NCBI RefSeq assembly: GCF_000621745.1
Contig: NZ_JHXK01000029.1
Location: forward strand, 19,415 to 83,414
Reading direction: 5' to 3'
From: Clostridium beijerinckii HUN142
Lineage (GTDB): Bacteria > Bacillota > Clostridia > Clostridiales > Clostridiaceae
DNA length: 64,000 bases
Shown here: positions 61,845-64,000 of the stretch, in pieces
How positions within the stretch are numbered: the stretch's first letter is position 1
Layout: every line of letters begins with the position of its first letter
The notes under the pieces: generated by a model
The model's database searches: none
Told to the model about the DNA's origin: nothing
Seen by the model: only the letters and a program-made list of their open reading frames with translations
Translations under genes and position numbers: made by a program

Positions 61845-62777
61845 ATGAAAAAAATATTTAAACTAGCATCAATAGCTATGATAGCAACTATGTCAATGGG
61901 GGCGTTTGCAGGATGTAGTTCCAGCAGTTCAGGGACATCTTCAAGTACAAAATCTGATTCTAAAAAAATAGGTATGGTTGTCTCAACTTTAAATAATCCT
62001 TTCTTTGTAACACTAAAGGAAGGTGCTGAAGCTAAGGCTAAAGAATTAGGATATGAATTATTAGTTGTTGATTCACAAAATGATTCATCTAAAGAGCTTT
62101 CAAACGTTCAAGATATACTACAAAAAGGAGTTAGTGCGTTAATACTTAATCCTGTTGATAGTGATGCAGCTGCAAGTTCAGTTGCCCAAGCTAACAATGA
62201 AAAAATTCCAGTAATAACTGTAGACAGACAAGCAAATGGTGGTGATGTAATTTGCCATATAGCATCAGATAATATAAAAGGTGGAGAAATGGCAGCTAAC
62301 TTTATAAAAGAACAACTTGGCGACAAAGGTAATATAGCAGAACTTCAAGGAACACCAGGTGCTTCTGCAACACGTGATAGAGGAACTGGGTTCCATAATA
62401 TAATTGATCCAGACAAAAACTTAAAAGTCGTATCATCTCAACCAGCTGATTTTGATAGACAAAAGGGATTAACTGTAACTGAGAACATGTTACAATCAAA
62501 TCCAGATATTCAAGCTATCTTTGCACAAAATGATGAAATGGCATTAGGTGCTGTTAAAGCATTAAACACTTCTGGAAAAAAAGCTATAATTGTTGGATTT
62601 GATGGAGGCGATGATGCGAAAAAAGCTGTAGATTCAGGAGAAATGACAGCAACAGTAGCACAACAACCAGATTTAATGGGAAGTATGGCTATAGAAAATG
62701 TTAAAAAGATATTAAATGGAGAAAGTGTAGATAAGAACATTGCGGCTGAATTAAAATTATATGTAAAATCTAAATAA
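61845..62777 (+). CDS. rbsB: Ribose-binding lipoprotein
   Basis: 310 residues. Lipobox FAGC (Cys ~23), Ser-rich linker, then the periplasmic-binding fold (IGMVVSTLNNPFFVTLKEGA; DRQANGGDVICHIASDN; GFDGGDDAKKAVDSGEMTAT). It delivers ribose to RbsAC. Own ribosome site AGGAGGG. Confidence 0.94.
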   Translation: MKKIFKLASIAMIATMSMGAFAGCSSSSSGTSSSTKSDSKKIGMVVSTLNNPFFVTLKEGAEAKAKELGYELLVVDSQNDSSKELSNVQDILQKGVSALILNPVDSDAAASSVAQANNEKIPVITVDRQANGGDVICHIASDNIKGGEMAANFIKEQLGDKGNIAELQGTPGASATRDRGTGFHNIIDPDKNLKVVSSQPADFDRQKGLTVTENMLQSNPDIQAIFAQNDEMALGAVKALNTSGKKAIIVGFDGGDDAKKAVDSGEMTATVAQQPDLMGSMAIENVKKILNGESVDKNIAAELKLYVKSK

Positions 62778-62806
62778 TAAAATATAAGTTTATTAAGATA
62801 ATAAAT

Positions 62807-62852
62807 AAAAGTATAATCCAAAGTTTATGTGATTAAGGATTATACTTTTATA
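62807..62852 (+). terminator. Intrinsic terminator of the rbs operon
   Basis: AAAAGTATAATCC (62807-62819)/GGATTATACTTTT (62837-62849), perfect 13 bp, followed by an A/T run. Confidence 0.75.
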
Positions 62853-62943
62853 ATATAATTATTGGATATTTATTAGTTGAATTAATTACGAATAAAGAAT
62901 AGGAAATTAAAATAAATAAAATTAAGGAATAGGGGCGTAAAAA

Positions 62944-63591
62944 ATGAGATTTTTTTTAGATACAGCAAATGTAGAACATATTAAAGAAGCAAATGAAATG
63001 GGAGTAATATGTGGTGTAACAACAAATCCATCACTAATAGCAAAAGAAGGAAGAGACTTCAATGAAGTAATAAAAGAAATAACAAAAATAGTTGATGGAC
63101 CAATAAGTGGAGAAGTTGTAAGCGAAGATGCTGAAGGAATGATAAAAGAAGGAAGAGAAATTGCAGCAATTCATAAGAATATGATAGTAAAGATTCCAAT
63201 GACAGCTGAAGGATTAAAGGCAACTAAAGTATTAGCAAGTGAAGGAATTAAAACAAATGTAACATTAATATTCTCAGCAACTCAGAGCTTACTTGCAGCA
63301 AAAGCAGGAGCAACATATGTAAGCCCATTCCTTGGAAGAGTAGATGATATCTCAATGATAGGTATGGATTTAGTTAGAGATATAGCAGAAATATTTTCAG
63401 TACATGGAATAGAAACAGAAATAATAGCAGCAAGCGTAAGAAATCCAATTCATGTAATAGAAGCAGCAAAAGCAGGAGCAGATATATCAACAGTTCCTTA
63501 TAGTTTAGTAATGCAAATGTTAAAACATCCATTAACAGACCAAGGATTAGAAAAATTCAAAGCAGACTGGGCAGCTGCATTTGGAAAATAG
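62944..63591 (+). CDS. tal: Transaldolase (TalC/MipB-type)
   Basis: 215 residues, the short transaldolase/fructose-6-phosphate aldolase form. [31 protein letters not shown], the Schiff-base Lys in [12 protein letters not shown] (~residue 83), [19 protein letters not shown]. Transaldolase versus F6P aldolase cannot be decided by eye, but neighbouring transketolase favours a pentose-phosphate role. Confidence 0.92.
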   Translation: MRFFLDTANVEHIKEANEMGVICGVTTNPSLIAKEGRDFNEVIKEITKIVDGPISGEVVSEDAEGMIKEGREIAAIHKNMIVKIPMTAEGLKATKVLASEGIKTNVTLIFSATQSLLAAKAGATYVSPFLGRVDDISMIGMDLVRDIAEIFSVHGIETEIIAASVRNPIHVIEAAKAGADISTVPYSLVMQMLKHPLTDQGLEKFKADWAAAFGK

Positions 63592-63689
63592 GTTGCCTCA
63601 GGTTTGAAATTAATGCGAAGCGTAGCATGGGACTTAATTAGCACAACTAAGAACTTATAAAAAAATATGTCTATGAAATGAGGATAAAG

Positions 63690-64000
63690 ATGAGTAGAGA
63701 ATTAGATAAATTATCTATTAATGCAATAAGAGTATTATCAGCAGATGCTATTGAAAAATCAAAATCAGGACATCCAGGTTTACCACTTGGATCAGCTACA
63801 ATGGCTTATACATTATGGTCTAAGATGAATCATAACGGAAAAAATCCTGAATGGGATAACAGAGATAGATTTGTATTATCGGCAGGACATGGTTCAATGC
63901 TTGAATATTCATTGCTACATTTATTTGGATATGGACTTACAGTTGAAGATATTAAAAACTTTAGACAATTCGGAAGTTTAACACCAGGACATCCAGAGTT
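63690..64000 (+). CDS. tkt: Transketolase, N-terminal part (runs off the window)
   Basis: First ~103 residues. ThDP-binding N-domain features: [40 protein letters not shown], and GSLTPGHPE. Full length should be ~660 residues. It lies 99 bp after transaldolase with AGGA upstream of ATG, completing a ribose-to-glycolysis set with the rbs operon. Confidence 0.92.
   Translation, partial: MSRELDKLSINAIRVLSADAIEKSKSGHPGLPLGSATMAYTLWSKMNHNGKNPEWDNRDRFVLSAGHGSMLEYSLLHLFGYGLTVEDIKNFRQFGSLTPGHPE

Overview
The window is AT-rich DNA (about 30% G+C by eye) with strong AGGAGG-type ribosome sites, AGA/AUA-rich codon use and short A/T-rich intergenic regions. Together with ECF sigma/DUF4179 pairs, choline-binding-type wall repeats, many ferredoxins and flavoproteins and a solventogenic-type gene set, this points to an anaerobic Clostridium sensu stricto, probably near C. 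beijerinckii. The species call is inference. No rRNA, ordinary tRNA, prophage, CRISPR array or intact transposase was seen.

Layout. 0-5.9 kb: small membrane proteins, a wall-binding secreted protein, a flavin reductase with an AraC regulator, an HXXEE membrane protein and a divergent TetR regulator. 6.2-9.9 kb: a flavinylation module (ApbE, FMN-binding lipoprotein, membrane polyferredoxin with a second FMN-binding domain), probably for extracytoplasmic electron transfer. 10.1-12.2 kb: the first of three ECF sigma/DUF4179 anti-sigma pairs (the others are at 48.2 and 52.4 kb). 12.3-18.3 kb: TetR and an EFR1-type flavodoxin-ferredoxin, a PadR operon whose second gene is broken by a stop and a frameshift, a metallo-beta-lactamase-fold hydrolase, a frameshifted VOC gene between two copies of a ~110-bp repeat, and a membrane protein. 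18.3-21.6 kb: two DUF4342 membrane proteins with a two-component system, the second preceded by a structured leader that recurs at 48.0 kb. 21.9-24.7 kb: flavodoxin, BspA-type LRR protein, a ~190-bp hairpin element and a GNAT acetyltransferase.

24.9-33.4 kb is the most interesting part: a Ro60/Y RNA/RtcB RNA-repair island. Two tandem WYL-domain regulators precede ~900 bp of noncoding DNA encoding four predicted Y RNAs. A TROVE (Ro60/Rsr) protein follows, then a fifth Y RNA, the RtcB RNA ligase, a small basic protein behind a possible leader peptide, and two overlapping nucleotidyltransferases. All five RNAs share the same Ro-binding-type stem followed by UUACUUCG. Three carry a tRNA-like module (circularly permuted, with T arm, closed acceptor stem and, in two, a D arm). 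The other two carry unrelated modules.

33.7-41.5 kb: a protein made of two 59-residue repeats, a secreted GH113-like protein, a PanE-like reductase, a B12-type radical SAM protein, a DUF89 phosphatase, a NADAR-family protein and an APH-type kinase. 41.7-47.7 kb: a ferredoxin, O-acetylhomoserine sulfhydrylase (MetY) and an OpuC-type ABC transporter behind a strong promoter and a terminator-bearing leader. 49.8-50.8 kb: an SdpR/SdpI-like autorepressor-immunity pair with two large palindromic operators. 51-57.5 kb: DeoR regulator, third sigma pair, HxlR regulator with an Old Yellow Enzyme, an unannotatedly short ferredoxin with a PNPOx-fold protein, and an Rrf2 regulator. 57.8-64 kb: a complete ribose operon (rbsK-D-A-C-B) under a perfect 20-bp operator, followed by transaldolase and the start of transketolase, linking ribose uptake to the pentose phosphate pathway.

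Four copies of a ~100-bp MITE-like repeat (2.2, 21.7, 24.7 and 47.7 kb) are dispersed through the window.
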